A stretch of 64,000 nucleotides of DNA from Luzula sylvatica (GCA_946800325.1 OX326959.1:12120862-12184861), one strand, 5' to 3'; shown: positions 1-12,737, counted from the stretch's first letter. Notes: generated by a model not told the origin, from the sequence alone. Made by a program: numbers and translations.

Positions 1-1302
1 TTTCCTCTCTGATTTATATGATTTTTCTTCTACTCCTGTTTTAATTGTTTTATCTGTTTTATATGTTTTATCTGTTTTATCCCTAATCCCTGAAATTATA
101 TTAATAATATTCTGATACCAAGGCTCTGGTAAATGATGATTTACTATAAAGTGATTTGCAATATTATATAGAATATGATTTGCACTAATGATTATTCTCT
201 TTTCATGTGACCCTATTCCTAAGGGTATTTCTGGCATTTCTAGCAATTCTACATGGTTTAGACTTGGTTTATCCACCTTTGAAATCACTGGTACCAGTTG
301 AGTAGTTTTTTCCTTCCATACCTTGGTCACTTTAATCTTCCTTTGCCATACTTTTTTAATTTTTGGGTACTTTGGGATCCTCCTAACAGGTACAATAGAA
401 TTATTTGATTTAATAACCTTTTCTCCATATAGTTTCTTATTCATATTATTATTATTTTGTGCAGGAAGATTTTTCAATCCTTTACCTATTTGCTGACACT
501 TGATCAAGGTATCCTCTATTCCTTTAATCCTTATATAGTTTGGTATTATAGTATTTGCATATGTATTTAATACTAATTTCAAGGATTTTATAGGTTCTTC
601 AATCATAACCATATCTACCCTGATTAAAACACCAATATTTGCCATCATAGCTTTGAGAATATCTACTGCACAAAATCTTTGAGGTATATCTAAAAGCTCT
701 ATTGTTGTTTCAAACTTATTTATATTGTTATTAAACTCTGGAGAAAAATATGCTATTTCAGATGATGAAGATCCTTCAACTCTTTCTTTTACTTTTTCAT
801 GCTGAAAGATCATATTTACTGGTTTTTTTGAGAGATTTTTTTGAATCGTCTGTTCAATTTCAGTCTGTAATAATATGGCCTTTCCTTTATTATTTTGATT
901 TAATTTAGGAAACTCTTGATCATAATTGGTTTGCAAATTATTTCCTTTTCCAATTTTTGCATTTTCTTTAGTATTATTAGGGAAAGCTTGCACATATTCT
1001 CTATTCCATTGATAATTCACTTGTCCAGTTTTTCCCTGACTAAATTTAGGTACATCATGACCATAAGTTTTTCTTACATTATTATTCTCTATGTCCTGAT
1101 TTTTGCAATATTTTGCAATATGACCATTTTTTCTACATTTATAACATTTAATTGGGTCCCTACAGTCAATTCTTAGATGAGTCGTAGCTAAGCATCTAAA
1201 GCATTTAGTATTATTTATGTTATTATTAGATATATTATTATTTTTGTGTTTGTGTTGTACTAATTGCCATTTATTTGAATTTGAATTGGGTGCATAATAC
1301 AT
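1..1302 (-). CDS. Retroelement-type protein with two CCHC zinc knuckles, partial
   Basis: An uninterrupted reading frame runs from an ATG at 1302 (starting MYYAPNSNSNKW) to the left edge, 434 codons with no stop, so its C terminus lies outside the window. Near residues 33-66 are two adjacent zinc knuckles, CFRCLATTHLRIDC and CYKCRKNGHIAKYC, both CX2CX4HX4C. An Asn/Lys-rich linker follows, then a segment around residues 195-270 (IELLDIPQRFCAVDILKAMM, NTIIPNYIRIKG) that resembles the domain paired with zinc knuckles in plant DUF4283-type and LINE ORF1 proteins. The frame is also open upstream of the ATG, up to the Helitron end at 1331, so the true N terminus was probably displaced by that insertion. 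By family analogy it would be a nucleic-acid-binding protein of a retroelement. No reverse transcriptase is visible, so the element class is unproven. Confidence 0.6.
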   Translation of the reverse strand, partial: MYYAPNSNSNKWQLVQHKHKNNNISNNNINNTKCFRCLATTHLRIDCRDPIKCYKCRKNGHIAKYCKNQDIENNNVRKTYGHDVPKFSQGKTGQVNYQWNREYVQAFPNNTKENAKIGKGNNLQTNYDQEFPKLNQNNKGKAILLQTEIEQTIQKNLSKKPVNMIFQHEKVKERVEGSSSSEIAYFSPEFNNNINKFETTIELLDIPQRFCAVDILKAMMANIGVLIRVDMVMIEEPIKSLKLVLNTYANTIIPNYIRIKGIEDTLIKCQQIGKGLKNLPAQNNNNMNKKLYGEKVIKSNNSIVPVRRIPKYPKIKKVWQRKIKVTKVWKEKTTQLVPVISKVDKPSLNHVELLEMPEIPLGIGSHEKRIIISANHILYNIANHFIVNHHLPEPWYQNIINIISGIRDKTDKTYKTDKTIKTGVEEKSYKSERK

Positions 1303-1330
1303 GTTCCTAAAAATGTAATTTAAAGAGAAA

Positions 1331-2675
1331 CTAGGAGATTACCCGCGCTTCGCGGCGGTGTTGTTTCATTTGTTTTACCATACACGTAATATATACACAT
1401 AATATATAGTTATGATTTTTCGGGATCAAATATAAGACTTTATGAAAATAAATATCATATTGATTAAGGAAGTTTATGACAAAATTATCATACTATTTTT
1501 GAATATTACACATTGCGAAATATTTTATTTAGTACTATAATGCAACACATACAAAAAATAATAAATGTCACTATAAAATAATAAAACAACATGGGTAGAC
1601 ATAAACAAAAATAAAAACCATATGATATTTTAAATTTTCATATCTAAAATTAAGAATAATAACATTGTAAAAGTTTAAAAAAAATATTTTTTTCTGATAA
1701 ATTTTAAGTTTCATGTTTATTATTGAAAAATATTATATAAGTTAAAGAAATTATTTGTGTTTAGTAAATAAATATCTTTCATTATTTTTTTTGAAGATTT
1801 AACATGAAACTGTTTGAAGTACAAATACAAATATAACATAATTGTTTTAAAAATAATAATAATAATTAGGATGTGCAAATTTTTTTCTATTATATTTTTA
1901 AAAATAATAATAATAAGGATTACAAGGCATTAATATAATTATATTTATTTTTATATCTTTTTTACATAATTGTTTTCATAATTTTAAGTTAGAGAAAAAT
2001 ATTGAATATATGATAATAACATACTTAGTAGTATGTGCAATGTTTTTCAATTATAGTTTTAAAAATAATAATAATTAGTCTTACAAGTCATTAATGTAAT
2101 TATATTTATTTTTATATCTTTTTTTACACAATTGTTTTCATAATTTTAAGTTAGAAAAAATATTAAATATATGATAATATGGATCTCAAAATAAAGATAA
2201 AATTCCAACGAATATATTTCTTAATTTTTTTAAATTATATTATGAACATACTAACAATATTTGATGTATGTTTTATTATATTATATATTGATTTATTAAT
2301 TTATTAATGTTAGATATTTAAACTCTTCACATTCTATTTGTATTCACAATTGATCATGTATCATATTGTGAAAAAATTCAAAATCAAATACAATTGGTCC
2401 AACATGAACCTAACAAATAATATTTTGACACGTCATTAGTGTAAGGTGATGTGGCCTTCTAAATTTGCTTAAAACTATGTGTGAAATAAGGGACACATAA
2501 ATATCTACAAATAAAACATAACCACTCAAAATCAAAGGTTAATCTATGGTTCATATGTTGCCACATATCATAATCTAATGGTTGAAATAATTGTGATGAT
2601 GTTGCATGAGTTGTGATGAGGTGGCATGATGAGATTGCATAAAGATGGGTACAAAATAAGGGGGTTGGTAAATTA
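1331..2675 (-). mobile_element. Non-autonomous Helitron, left copy
   Basis: On the minus strand the 3' end at 1331 reads GCGAAGCGCGGGTAATCTCC followed by TAG and a flanking T, with the short GC hairpin CCGCG-CTT-CGCGG just upstream: the Helitron 3' signature (hairpin, CTAG, then T). The same terminus occurs inverted at 48355. Sequence shared with that copy extends to about 2671 (minus strand TACCAACCCCCTTATTTT). A TC 5' end preceded by A could not be fixed. The internal AT-rich sequence has no coding capacity. Confidence 0.7.
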
Positions 2676-2998
2676 GAAAACTTAGCTGTTTGATGTTGGC
2701 AATAATCTTCAAGCTCCAAAAGTTTCAATCTTCTTTTAGCCCTTAACACCCTGAAACACCTTCTTTCTTCTCCAAAATGAACCTTTAATCAAGAAAATAA
2801 CTCTATAGGCTGAAGAGCTTAGCCACTTTCATCAAGTAGCCTATATACTCTTTTCCCCTATTTAAGTTAATTTTCTTTACAATTCTTGAAATTCCTTTTT
2901 TGAAGAAGAAAATTTCTTGAAGATCTTGTCAAATCCAAAGTCTCAAAGAATTTCCAAGAAGCCTTTTCCTTGCCTCCCAGTGCTCAGTGTCCACTCGC

Positions 2999-3092
2999 GT
3001 GAAGAGATTGCAGGAAGAGATCACCGGATGAGATCGCCAGAAGAGAAGAGATCGCCGGAAGTGATCGCCTGAAGAGATCACCAGAAGAGATC
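2999..3092. repeat. Degenerate GAAGAGATCGCC minisatellite
   Basis: About six imperfect copies of a 15-18 bp unit of the type GAAGAGATCGCCGGAA lie just upstream of the ORF at 3137. They could be 5' leader or unspliced coding sequence of that gene. Confidence 0.6.
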
Positions 3093-3136
3093 GCCTCTGA
3101 ATCGCCGAAAATTATTGCTCCTTCAAAATTAGCGGC

Positions 3137-3705
3137 ATGGCCTCTCTATATATAAGAGGTATATTTCATTTACTGAAACACGAGAAAAAAAAACTATACA
3201 TACAGATTTCTCAAATTAATTACAAGATAATGATTGCACTCTTTTCATTCTCCACTTGTCTCTACATCGCATTGATGCTCACAGTTTTTCTTATTTCATG
3301 GATTGGGATTGTTCTTGCACGTTCGGTTACGTCATTGGACGATCCCGACTCGTTCGACCCTGCCCAACATACAGACTCATTTTCCGAATCAGACAAACCA
3401 TTCCACGAGAAGGTTGAGCCAAATATACTGCCCGACCCTTACGTGGGAAGAGACGTGGGCGACCAATGGGATATAGATTCGATATACAAGGACGTTCGTG
3501 AACCGACTTATCTTAATGGAAGAGTAATTTACCTTAACCCACCCGTTCCAGAGCTCGAAGGCCTCGTGTTACCATAACTAGGCACGTGCTCGATACCATA
3601 TCGGAAGGGAACGAGGACGAACCCGTTTCTGAGAGAAGACGTACCTTGAAAAGAAAGTTAATTACGGGGTGTAGAAGAATTCTGCGGTGTCAGTGCTTTT
3701 CGTAG
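3137..3705 (+). pseudogene. Small single-pass membrane protein gene, apparently frameshifted
   Basis: The frame from 3137 to 3577 encodes 146 residues. Residues 32-62 form one strong membrane segment (IALFSFSTCLYIALMLTVFL and on), followed by an acidic, Pro/Asp-rich tail. After the stop at 3575-3577, a different frame continues in coding-like style to a stop at 3703-3705, giving LDTISEGNEDEP, then the basic stretch SERRRTLKRKL and a Cys-rich end. A frame change near 3555-3580 would join the two parts into a protein of about 190 residues. I do not recognise the family. It could be a decayed gene, a gene with an unseen intron, or a sequencing indel. Confidence 0.4.
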
Positions 3706-5183
3706 AGTATTTATGTGTTTTCTTAATTATTATATATTAGTTTGTTTTCTAGATTTGTTTTGAGGAAGAATACTATGTTAAGCTTTTGAATTAGCTAAAA
3801 GCTCTCGTACTTTGTGTTTTTTGTTTTGTTTTGAGAAATAGAAAGGTCTTAATTACAGCCTTTTGCGACATGATGACATTATCCGGCACTCGACATGATG
3901 ACATCATCCAGCTTTTAGATCGAGTTTTGATTTTACATAGTATTTACCTATATAAAAGTGTATATAAGATCATAAATAATTTTTTGATTCTTTATCCAAT
4001 CTTAAATGCAAATTAACGTCCCGGACGTCTCCGAATCATATCTACTCCCCTTGCTAAAAGCCGACTCGGATGCCACCGAATATCATATATTCCTTCCGTT
4101 TCACATCATTAAAGAATATCAAATACATTTTGGTTGGAACGTGAGGGCCTTTCAATTGGGTAATTTCAATTCGATTTAAAAGAAGTTAGTTGATTTCTGT
4201 CCTCTAAAAACTTCATCAAATCATAATATACAATACCTAATCGTTTTGGAAATATCAAATTCACCGATTTGATTCTTTCGATCCCCATTATTTTGAACTT
4301 TTGATTAGAAATCGGATTTTACTTTTATCTGAATTCGCTAATTAAATACTTTATTAAAAAATAATCATCAAAACCAGACTTAATTGATTTCTATTAATCT
4401 CGAAAATACCACAATTGTAAAAAGTAAACACACTGTAGTAGTAGTACATACTCGATTGAACTTAATTACAAATATTTTTCTTTACTTCTGTTTTTGAAAT
4501 CAACCCGAAAATATTTTGTTTGTTTTATAACACACTCCATTGAACTTAATTACAAATTACAAATTTTAGGTACTCATAGACTCCATATACCAACATCTAC
4601 ACAATTTATTTGTCATTGTTATGCAGAAAATAACCATCCTAAATACATGTACGTAAATTCAGAAGAAAACACGCAGACACAAACAAACACCCATATTCTA
4701 ATGAACGACTGGTTTGAACAAAATTGACTTTGTCAAAACTATGTAGTACAAAAATGATACGACTTTGAATCCACCAAACCGAATTCGATTCCCCCAGCAA
4801 GCTTCTATTTATCAGAAATCCGGTTTGATCCGTAGGTGAACAACCTTATCAGAAATGCTTATGATGCAATGGACTCGAGATCGATCTTACTCGAACTCAG
4901 AACCCGAACCGAAACCAAATTGAATTTGACCCTTATTTGAATCGTCCCAAGCTCGAGTAGCATGTGTAATTAACTCGATCGATCAGCAACAGAGAGTTTG
5001 ACCCATACTGGAAATGACATTTGGACGGACTTAAATTTGAAATTGGCAGCCGATTGGCCCGTTGCACATCACACTCCGACTTAGATGATTCGGCCAAATC
5101 TAAATTAGCCCAAGTACGACTCGACACATGCATAGTGAACCTGATCGATTCCGATGACAGAATGAATGCAATTTGGAAACATT
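3706..5183. other. AT-rich stretch without a recognisable gene
   Basis: No spliced or single-exon gene and no transposon termini were recognised. The last ~250 bases would include the 3'UTR of the minus-strand gene at 5184-5549. Confidence 0.5.
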
Positions 5184-5549
5184 TCAGGATTTGACTTGGA
5201 ATTTGAGGCAATAAATCGACAAAGAAAATACAAGTGCCATATGCGATATGTGCATGGCAACTCTTCCTGCAATGCGAGCAGTACCGCGATATCGAGTTGG
5301 GTAGTCGATAACCAGCACCGAGATGTGAAGGGCCGCCATGCCTGAAGCAAATAATCCAAATAGAATTATATTGAATATTGATCGGAGATGCATGTCTCGC
5401 TCGACGATACATTCCGGTGGGGTGAGAAATGCTAAAATTGCCATCCAAGCGTTGAATAACCCGACTATCTTCAAGTTTCGAGATAGAGTTGCTTCGTTCG
5501 GGTGTGGATCAAAGAAACCGAGGTTAATTAGCTGCCAAAATGCCTCCAT
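5184..5549 (-). CDS. Small multi-pass membrane protein, paralogue 1
   Basis: A single-exon frame of 121 residues starts at MEAFWQLINLGFF. It has about three hydrophobic segments: around 27-45 (IVGLFNAWMAILAFLTPP), 57-81 (IFNIILFGLFASGMAALHIS) and 97-115 (HISHMALVFSLSIYCLKF). The start is supported by alignment with the paralogue at 12738-13091, which begins MEAMEKLVDFGVF. Shared landmarks are GLFNA, PPE, RYRG and HISH. A TATA-like ACTATTTATC lies on the minus strand at 5641-5650, about 90 bases upstream. Copy 1 has four extra residues (IAGR) after RYRGTAR. I do not recognise the family; function is unknown. Confidence 0.6.
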   Translation of the reverse strand: MEAFWQLINLGFFDPHPNEATLSRNLKIVGLFNAWMAILAFLTPPECIVERDMHLRSIFNIILFGLFASGMAALHISVLVIDYPTRYRGTARIAGRVAMHISHMALVFSLSIYCLKFQVKS

Positions 5550-5815
5550 TTTTGCCTCGCTCTCTCAAATTTTTTGTGGGTTCTGGTTGAAGCTTTTGTG
5601 GATTTGGTTGTGTTGGATATGAATCGTCTTAGATGAGAAAGATAAATAGTCAATGAGGGAAGAGGGACAAATATAAAAAATACATCCAAAATGTTTTGAT
5701 TTTTTTACCTCTCGTGTTTTTTTTACCTCAAAAAGAGGAAAAAGAGAGAAAATGACATGTTTCATGTTTGTATAATATTTTTTTTTGTCTCATGCAGATA
5801 AATAAGGAGCCCATT

Positions 5816-6060
5816 TAATATGCCCCTCAAATTCTCCCCAACATACTGAATATCACGAATTAGGGATTAATTTTTATGGTAATTAGTAAAAGGACACTTC
5901 ATTAACAGTTAGTTAATATATAATTAATATACGTTGTATTAACAGTTAATAATTAATATTAATTAATTGTTAATAAAATATATTTTCGTTAATCACCATG
6001 ATGATTAACTACTAATTCGTGATATAGAGGATGATGGGTGGAATTTGAGGGGCGAATAGT
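5816..6060. mobile_element. Foldback MITE with ~75 bp terminal inverted repeats
   Basis: The left arm (TGCCCCTCAAATTCTCCCC, then ATATCACGAATTAG) is mirrored on the right as CTAATTCGTGATATAGAGG and GGAATTTGAGGGGCGAA. The centre is AT-rich with no coding capacity. No target duplication was settled, so the superfamily is undecided. Confidence 0.6.
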
Positions 6061-7315
6061 AGCGTTGGAAAACGAAAAAAACTAGGATTTTGGCCGCGGA
6101 TTGAAATTTTGGTGCAAATTTATCGGCAAAATCGTGGATTTAAGCAAGGAGATTAGTTGGAGAAGTTAATTCGCGGATATTTTCATGCGGATTTTGGGTG
6201 ATTCGAGACTTCGCTACGGGTTGGAATTTTACGGATTTCAGAAGATTTTGATGGGAATTTTTCGGTTTTATTTCTAATTACTCTGCAGTGACTTAATACT
6301 ATTCATATATTGTATAATCTCTCTCTCTCAAAGTAATTTCATCTCTAACTTAGTATTTTCAACTGAAATTGAATTCAAATCGAATTGGGGGCTAATATTA
6401 TTTAACGATTTGATAATTCGATCGTAAAATGGACTGAAATTGGTTGTAATTATTTTGTAAATTGATTATTTTGGTTGTTAATTTGATCCATTTGGGTTAA
6501 TAATTATGTTGGATTTGTCGATTATGTTGGATTTTTTTATTATGTTAACTGATTATGTTAAAATTGATTAATAATTATGTAAATATTATTTTATAATTAG
6601 ATGTATCATGTCTATTTCCGGTTCTCAAAAAAGAAAAAATAAACAAAAATTCGATGTTTTTATTAATTCTCAACGAGGGGCGTTTGATAATTTTTGTTGA
6701 AGAGGCCGGTTGAATCGGTTGATGAAGCAGAAGAGAAAGGAAAAATAATCGAAGAAAAAGAAAAAAAATGAAGTAGTCGTTGAAGTGAATGAAGTAGCGA
6801 AAATAATAGTATCGAATAAAAGTACCGCTGGATATATTGAATGAAATAGACTATTCCATCCTATTCCAAGAGAACACAAGTATGAAATAATAGTATGGAA
6901 TAAAAGTAGTGGAAAGTGAATTAGTGCTATTTCATCCTATATATGAAAAAGGATTTGTTTTCATGAAATAGAACCATTTTACCGACTTGTATTTCATTCC
7001 ATGCTTATATTATACTATATTATATCATATCATGTTATATTATATTATACTAATTATACAATATCATATAATGTTATATTTATATTAATTATATGGGAAA
7101 TAAAAAAAACCTAATTTTTTAGAATGTCGTAAAAAATCCCTCTTTTTTTGGATACTCCAACAAATTCTCTCTAACTAAATTTTTGTTTTCAAATACTCCT
7201 TGTAGGGGTTAAATTAAACTTTGGATGGTGTTAAATATTGTTAGACCAAAATACCCTTCTATTTTGATATTTGATATTAAAAATATATATATTTTGTTAT
7301 TTTGTATTACTTTTA
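6061..7315. other. AT-rich stretch with diffuse transposon debris
   Basis: No gene is seen. Sequence at 7110-7260 resembles the TIR of the MITE at 57806-58400 (ACCAAAATACCCTT motif). GAATAGACTATTCCATCC near 6843 resembles the GGAATAAG-rich ends of the possible element at 33585-35485. Confidence 0.4.
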
Positions 7316-8141
7316 AGGAGGATTTACATATTTACGCTTTCTTAAACTTAAAATTACATATTTACTCTTTCTAAAATTAAAATATCATATTTATCCTTTC
7401 ATAAATCCAAAATATCATATTTATCCAAAAATTAAAAATCATCCAATTCTTCCGGTAAAATTAACGGTCTTCTTCTAAAATCACTATTTTACCCTTTACA
7501 TATTTACTCTTCTAAAAATCCAAAATATCATATTTACCCTTTTAAAAATAAAAATATCATATTTACCCAAATAATATAACAATGTAACCTCATAGATAAC
7601 AATATAAATGCGAAAAATACATCAATAAAATTTCAAAAAATAATCATTCTATCAATCTCAAATGACAAAAACAAAAATGTAAAAAATATAGTTTCATAGA
7701 AAAAATATCAGCATAACTAAAAATATTATTAAATTATAGGGCATGATTTCTTCTTGTCGAGTGAGTAATGGTACGTATGTTATTTTTATTATTTCATATT
7801 TACCAAAAAAATTAAAAACCATCCAATTTCTCCGTTAAACTTAATTGTCAACATTTAAAATTACTATTTTATCCTTTGTATATTTTGAAGGTAAATATGA
7901 TATTTTTATTTTTAAAGGGGTAAATATGATATTTTGGATTTTTGAAGGTCAATATACAATGGATAAAATAGTAATTTTTAATGTTGGCAGTTCATATAAC
8001 GGAGAAATTGGATGGTTTTTAATTTTTGGGTAAATATGATATTTTAGATTTTGAAAAGGTAAATATGATATTTTAATTTTAAGAAGGGTAAATATGTAAT
8101 TTTAAGTTTAACAAATGCTAAATATGTAAATCCCCCTACTA
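7316..8141. mobile_element. Long-TIR foldback element (Mutator-like type)
   Basis: The left end GGATTTACATATTTACGC and the inner arm (CTTAAACTTAAAATTACATA) are mirrored at the right end, which reads GGGTAAATATGTAATTTTAA and ends AAATATGTAAATCCCCC. Arms are at least 150 bp. Related sequence occurs at 30060-30640 and 56825-57400. No coding sequence is present and no clean TSD was found. Confidence 0.6.
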
Positions 8142-8737
8142 TTAAAGCATTTCTTAAATAATTTCAACATGTAATAATTTCAACAAATTATAATAAATTA
8201 TAGTTATATGATTTTAATATTTTTTATTGTTTATTAAAAAATAACAACATATAATAATAAAGTAAACAATAATATTTAAAAAAACATTTTGAGTCACAGT
8301 TTGTCTCATTTAACCGCCTCTCATCAAATACTTCCTATAATCCATTAATAAACAACAGTATTTTATGACATACAAAAATCTTCATTTAATCAACATATGT
8401 CACGATTTTAAAAGATCCAACTTTTGAGTCCATTAATGAAAGATTGACAAATTGGGACGAACACAACTCACGGAAAAAGGAATTTCTTCAGCATTTTTGT
8501 TTATTAAATGAAAAGAAATATTTGTAGTCCATTCATTAATATCAATGAAAATTAAACCATAAAATATGTCATTACGTTATCTATTTAATCACATGAGCTA
8601 TGATTCATTGGGGAAAAAATGCATAGCTTTCTTCCTTCAACGTATTATTCCGTGTAAAGAAAAAAATATTAAACATCTTAGAATGGGGTCCCCACAAAAA
8701 ATTAGATATTAGAAAGTCATTGTCTACAACAACAAAA

Positions 8738-11698
8738 AATCATTTGATTATATATTTGGAGTTAATTGACTTTGCGGTATCAATATTTAGAAGTCAAGTC
8801 AATTCATTTATTATTAAGAATTTGTGTAAACCGCGTATGCTAGTATTATGCAAACTTTGTATCCAATTCAAAGACCGCGTTGTTCACATTCATGTTTGGT
8901 GAGCAGGGGCGGCTCAACCATATAGGCCATGTAGGCTATGGTTGAGAGCCCCATAATTTACAAGGCCCCGTATATATTTATATTATACTCTATTGAGTTT
9001 GGGTTATTGGATTTTTTTTCTACCAAAACAGCTTTATTCATCAAGACCGGTATACTGACAATTGCGAATTTAGAAATTTTTCCATTTCCTATCTAATTTA
9101 GCCAAATTTCTCTCCAAAACTGGCATCTTTTACAAACCCCTTAAATTATGCAAATGATTTCATTCCCATATTAGCTGCTCATTTATAAATTTTGAAGCTT
9201 TGCTTTAATATTGTTTATTAAGGAAATGGTGCCCTGACAGCTTGACCTCATTCTCTCCTAGATTTAGTATCGGTTAAGCAAATTACTTTGATTTATTTTA
9301 ATATTTTCTTTCTCATTTCGTAAAGATTCTTTTTAAATTATCATCCATTGATTTTCTAATTTACATTCATAGATTTAAATTATCATCCATAGATTTAATA
9401 TTTACAGGATTTCATCAATGAAAATTTTGACTGTACTGCTTTAGCATTTTTCCTATTTTTTCTTCAAATGAGAAAAATTGAATGATACAATACTTCAATT
9501 AAATCTCTTCATTTTCATTTATCGAATCTTGATTTATATATAATCATACATATTAGTAGTTTTTAATTGTTGGGAATACATAGGTTCATTTCTTTTCATC
9601 GGATTCAATTAATGATTTTAAGTCACTTTCAAATTATTGTTTTTTCAATCCTCACCACTCCATGTGTTCTCTTTTTCTTGCTGAGTTTTACACTCCAAGT
9701 TTCTGCGCAGCAACGTTTTGTTGAAAGTTTGATTCTTGATCATAAGTTTCATAAGATAGTATTTTGATGCCCTTTTGGTTTTTTTTTTTTCATTCTTGTG
9801 ATGTGTATGTACCAAGTATTATTGATGTATTTCTTGGTTGTTTTGATTTTTAGAATGTATATTTAAATTAAATTAGTGGATAAAAAACAATTGTTTTGCA
9901 ATTATATGAAATAATAGAAGGTTCTTATTTTTCGCCGAGAGCCTCAAAAACAGTTGAGCCGGCCCTGTTGGTGAGGCCATTTACTTTGTCTCATATTTGA
10001 ACATAACACCTTTTATAAAATTATGTGATCGACTAATATATTATATGGATATGCATTTGTCAAATATTAATCGTATTTGTCATCATTAAAAACACGACAA
10101 ATGACAGTTTGATTTTTTTTTTTAATTTTAATCACATTTATCAAATATTAATCGTATTTGTGCATTTCAAACATACAAAAAAAAAAAACAAATAATGATA
10201 CACTCGTTTAAAAAAAACTTTACATTAAAAAATATATCATACATACGTAAAAATATATTATACATATAAGAATATTTAACATATATTTGTATTTAAAAAA
10301 TATATCATTTTCTCAACAACAACAAAAATAAAACATGAAACATTGATGAATGTGTGTTTTGAAGTGCAACCGGAATGTAAAAAATTCGGTTAAAATACTA
10401 TTGTTTAACATGGTAACTACACATGCCATTTACTCATTTTGTGCCATGTTAATTTAATTCCCATGTTATGAACTAAAGTACCACAAACAATCAAAGGTCA
10501 TCAAAAAATAAGAGAGCATACACATCGAGTACACAATATTTTTTCTATTCTTATTAACCCATTTAATTAACATGGTAACTACACGTGCCATTTACTCATT
10601 TGTGCCATGTTAATTTAATTCCCATGTTATGAACTAAAGTACCACAAACAATCAAAGGTCATCAAAAAATACTATTGTGTAAATTTGGCTAGGTATCTTG
10701 ATCCGACAGATCAGAATAAGTCGCGAACGTTTTCCTCTTTTGTTATCCTAGAACATTGCAAATTTAATGAGAATACCATTTGATTATTTATTTGGAGTTA
10801 ATTGGATTTGTGGTATCAATATTTAGAAGTCAGTCATTAATAAAAAATAAAAAAATATTTAGAAGTCAGTCAATTCGTTTATTAATAAGAATTTGTGTAA
10901 ACCGCGTATGCTATTATCATATGCAAACTTTGCATACAATTCAAACACCGCGTTGTTCAACATTCATATTTGGTGAGGCCATTTTCTTTGTCCCATATTT
11001 GAACATAACACCTTCTATTAAAATTATGGGATCGACAAATGTATTATATGGATATGTATTTTATATGAATGTCATCAATAAAAATATGATATGCGACGGT
11101 TTTATTTTTTTATCGATTATATTCGTATTTGTGCACTCCAAACATACAACGGAAAAACAAATAATGATACACTCGTCTAAAAAAACTTTACATTAAAAAA
11201 TATATCATACATACGTGATGAAGAGATATTATACATATAAAAATATATTACATTTATTTGTATTTAAAAAAATATAATATATTCTCAAAAAAATAAAAAT
11301 ATATCATCCATCTTAAGTTATAAGACCTTGATGGAAGACGAGTGTGTTCTGAAATGCGTCGAGAGTGCAAAAAATTCGATTAAAATTGAAACAAATCAAG
11401 AGCCACGTGCTCTCTCGTATTGATAACGTACACATAAGAGTGCATACACATCGAGTACACAATATTTTTTCTATTTTTATTAACCCATTTAATTAACATG
11501 ATAACTACACGTGCCATTTACTCATTTGTGCCATGTTAATTTAATTCCCATGTTATGAACTAAAGTACCACAAACAATCAAAAGTCATCAAAAAATACTA
11601 TTGTGTAAATTTGGCTAGGTATCTTGATCCGACAGATCAGAATAAGTCAAGAACGTTTTCCTCTTTTGTTATCCTAGAACATTGCAAATTTAATGAGA
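8738..11698. repeat. Tandem duplication of a ~925 bp unit, with an extra partial copy
   Basis: Part Y (CATTTGATTAT, GTGTAAACCGCGTATGCTA, TTTGGTGAGGCCATTT) occurs at 8738-10330 and 10776-11400. Part X (GCATACACATCGAGTACACA to GAACATTGCAAATTTAATG) occurs at 10513-10768 and 11431-11698, with a partial X at 10400-10512. The first Y is enlarged by the hAT element at 8904-9967, and the second Y keeps the empty site. No coding function is seen. Confidence 0.75.
8904..9967. mobile_element. Non-autonomous hAT element, 1064 bp, with 8 bp TSD
   Basis: The ends are CAGGGGCGGCTCAACC and the inverse GTTGAGCCGGCCCTG, flanked by the 8 bp duplication TTGGTGAG at 8896-8903 and 9968-9975. The neighbouring tandem copy near 10975 has a single TTGGTGAG with no insertion. 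No transposase is visible inside. Confidence 0.85.
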
Positions 11699-12479
11699 CT
11701 GATAATATGCTCAATTCAGAAAAGAAAACGAATTTTAAATAACCTTGCCGATAGAATGGATGAAGGACTATTTGGTATTTTTGCAAACACATTATGGACA
11801 ATTTGAAAAGATAGATGTGAGTTTATTTTTCAAGGGAAGAAATTCGTACCTAATGAAATAAACAAGGTCGCAACTTCTATCAAGAAAGCTAACAACCCAT
11901 ATTGTGATATCTTAACTCAAAATCAAACAAAGGGTTTTATAGGTACGGAAGACCATACGTGCCATATCGATCCACTAATGTGGAGTATGGTTTTACAATC
12001 GCAAATCAATCTAGCCCTCTTCTTTTTGAAGGAAAACCAATAAACGCTCACTCCGCTTGCCACGCCGAAATCCAAGCTTGCTTATATGCGACGAGGAAAT
12101 TAAATGACCTCCATATAACCTCATGCGCTATCCTCTTCGACAATCTGCAACTAGTATCCGCAATGACAATGGAGTACAAGAGTTGGATTTGAGAGCCTAT
12201 TATCATCTACAAACTTGCAAGGAATTAGCGGCGAATAAGAAGGAATGAAATTTTTATCATATTCCTCGAGAAAAAAATAATGAGGCCGATAAAATAGCTA
12301 AATGTGTGGAAGTAATCAATTGGCCATTAGCGGGTCCTCACCATTTGTAGTATCAAATTCCATTTAATTGGGAGTGGCAAGATAGGTAGAAAAAGTAATA
12401 GGTAGTTTTTATGCGAATTTTATACATGTTACCTAAAATTGTAAATTGCCTAAGAAACTTTATGCACAAAAAAAAAAAA
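11699..12479 (+). pseudogene. 5'-truncated LINE tail with RNase H-like domain
   Basis: Reading plus-strand frames with frameshifts gives a zf-RVT-like stretch (LFGIFANTLWTI, CEFIFQGKKFVPNEI), then an RNase H-like region at 11959-12192 (FEGKPINAHSACHAEIQACL, ILFDNLQLVSAM) and a C-terminal EKNNEADKIAKC. This order matches the end of plant L1-type ORF2 proteins that carry a C-terminal RNase H. In-frame stops and at least one frameshift show it is dead. The 3' end is CTTTATGCAC followed by poly(A) at 12468-12479. The element at 39090-39677 has a related protein and the same tail. No TSD was identified. Confidence 0.6.
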
Positions 12480-12737
12480 CAGAAATCCACACATACATGA
12501 ATTTTAATTGATAATAAGCATGTAGTAAACAACGAGAACTCGAATCCAGTTTTATCCCGGCCAAGAATATAGAAGCCGACCCAATTGATAAGAGATCCGA
12601 TTTGACTGGTACCTGACAGGAGCTCGAGTGACCCAAATTCTGAAATGACGAACCATCTGAATTGAATTTTAACTCTTTAAACCCCAATTTAGTTATTACT
12701 CGTCACGATCCGACACAGACTGATTGGAAATAGTAGT

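Noticed and set aside
2459..2749. 96-residue minus-strand frame
   Set aside because: It lies across the Helitron boundary, and its matching region in the copy at 47.2 kb is not open.
4933..5622. Additional overlapping frames around the first membrane protein
   Set aside because: They lack the paralogue alignment that supports 5184-5549 and are other-frame shadows.
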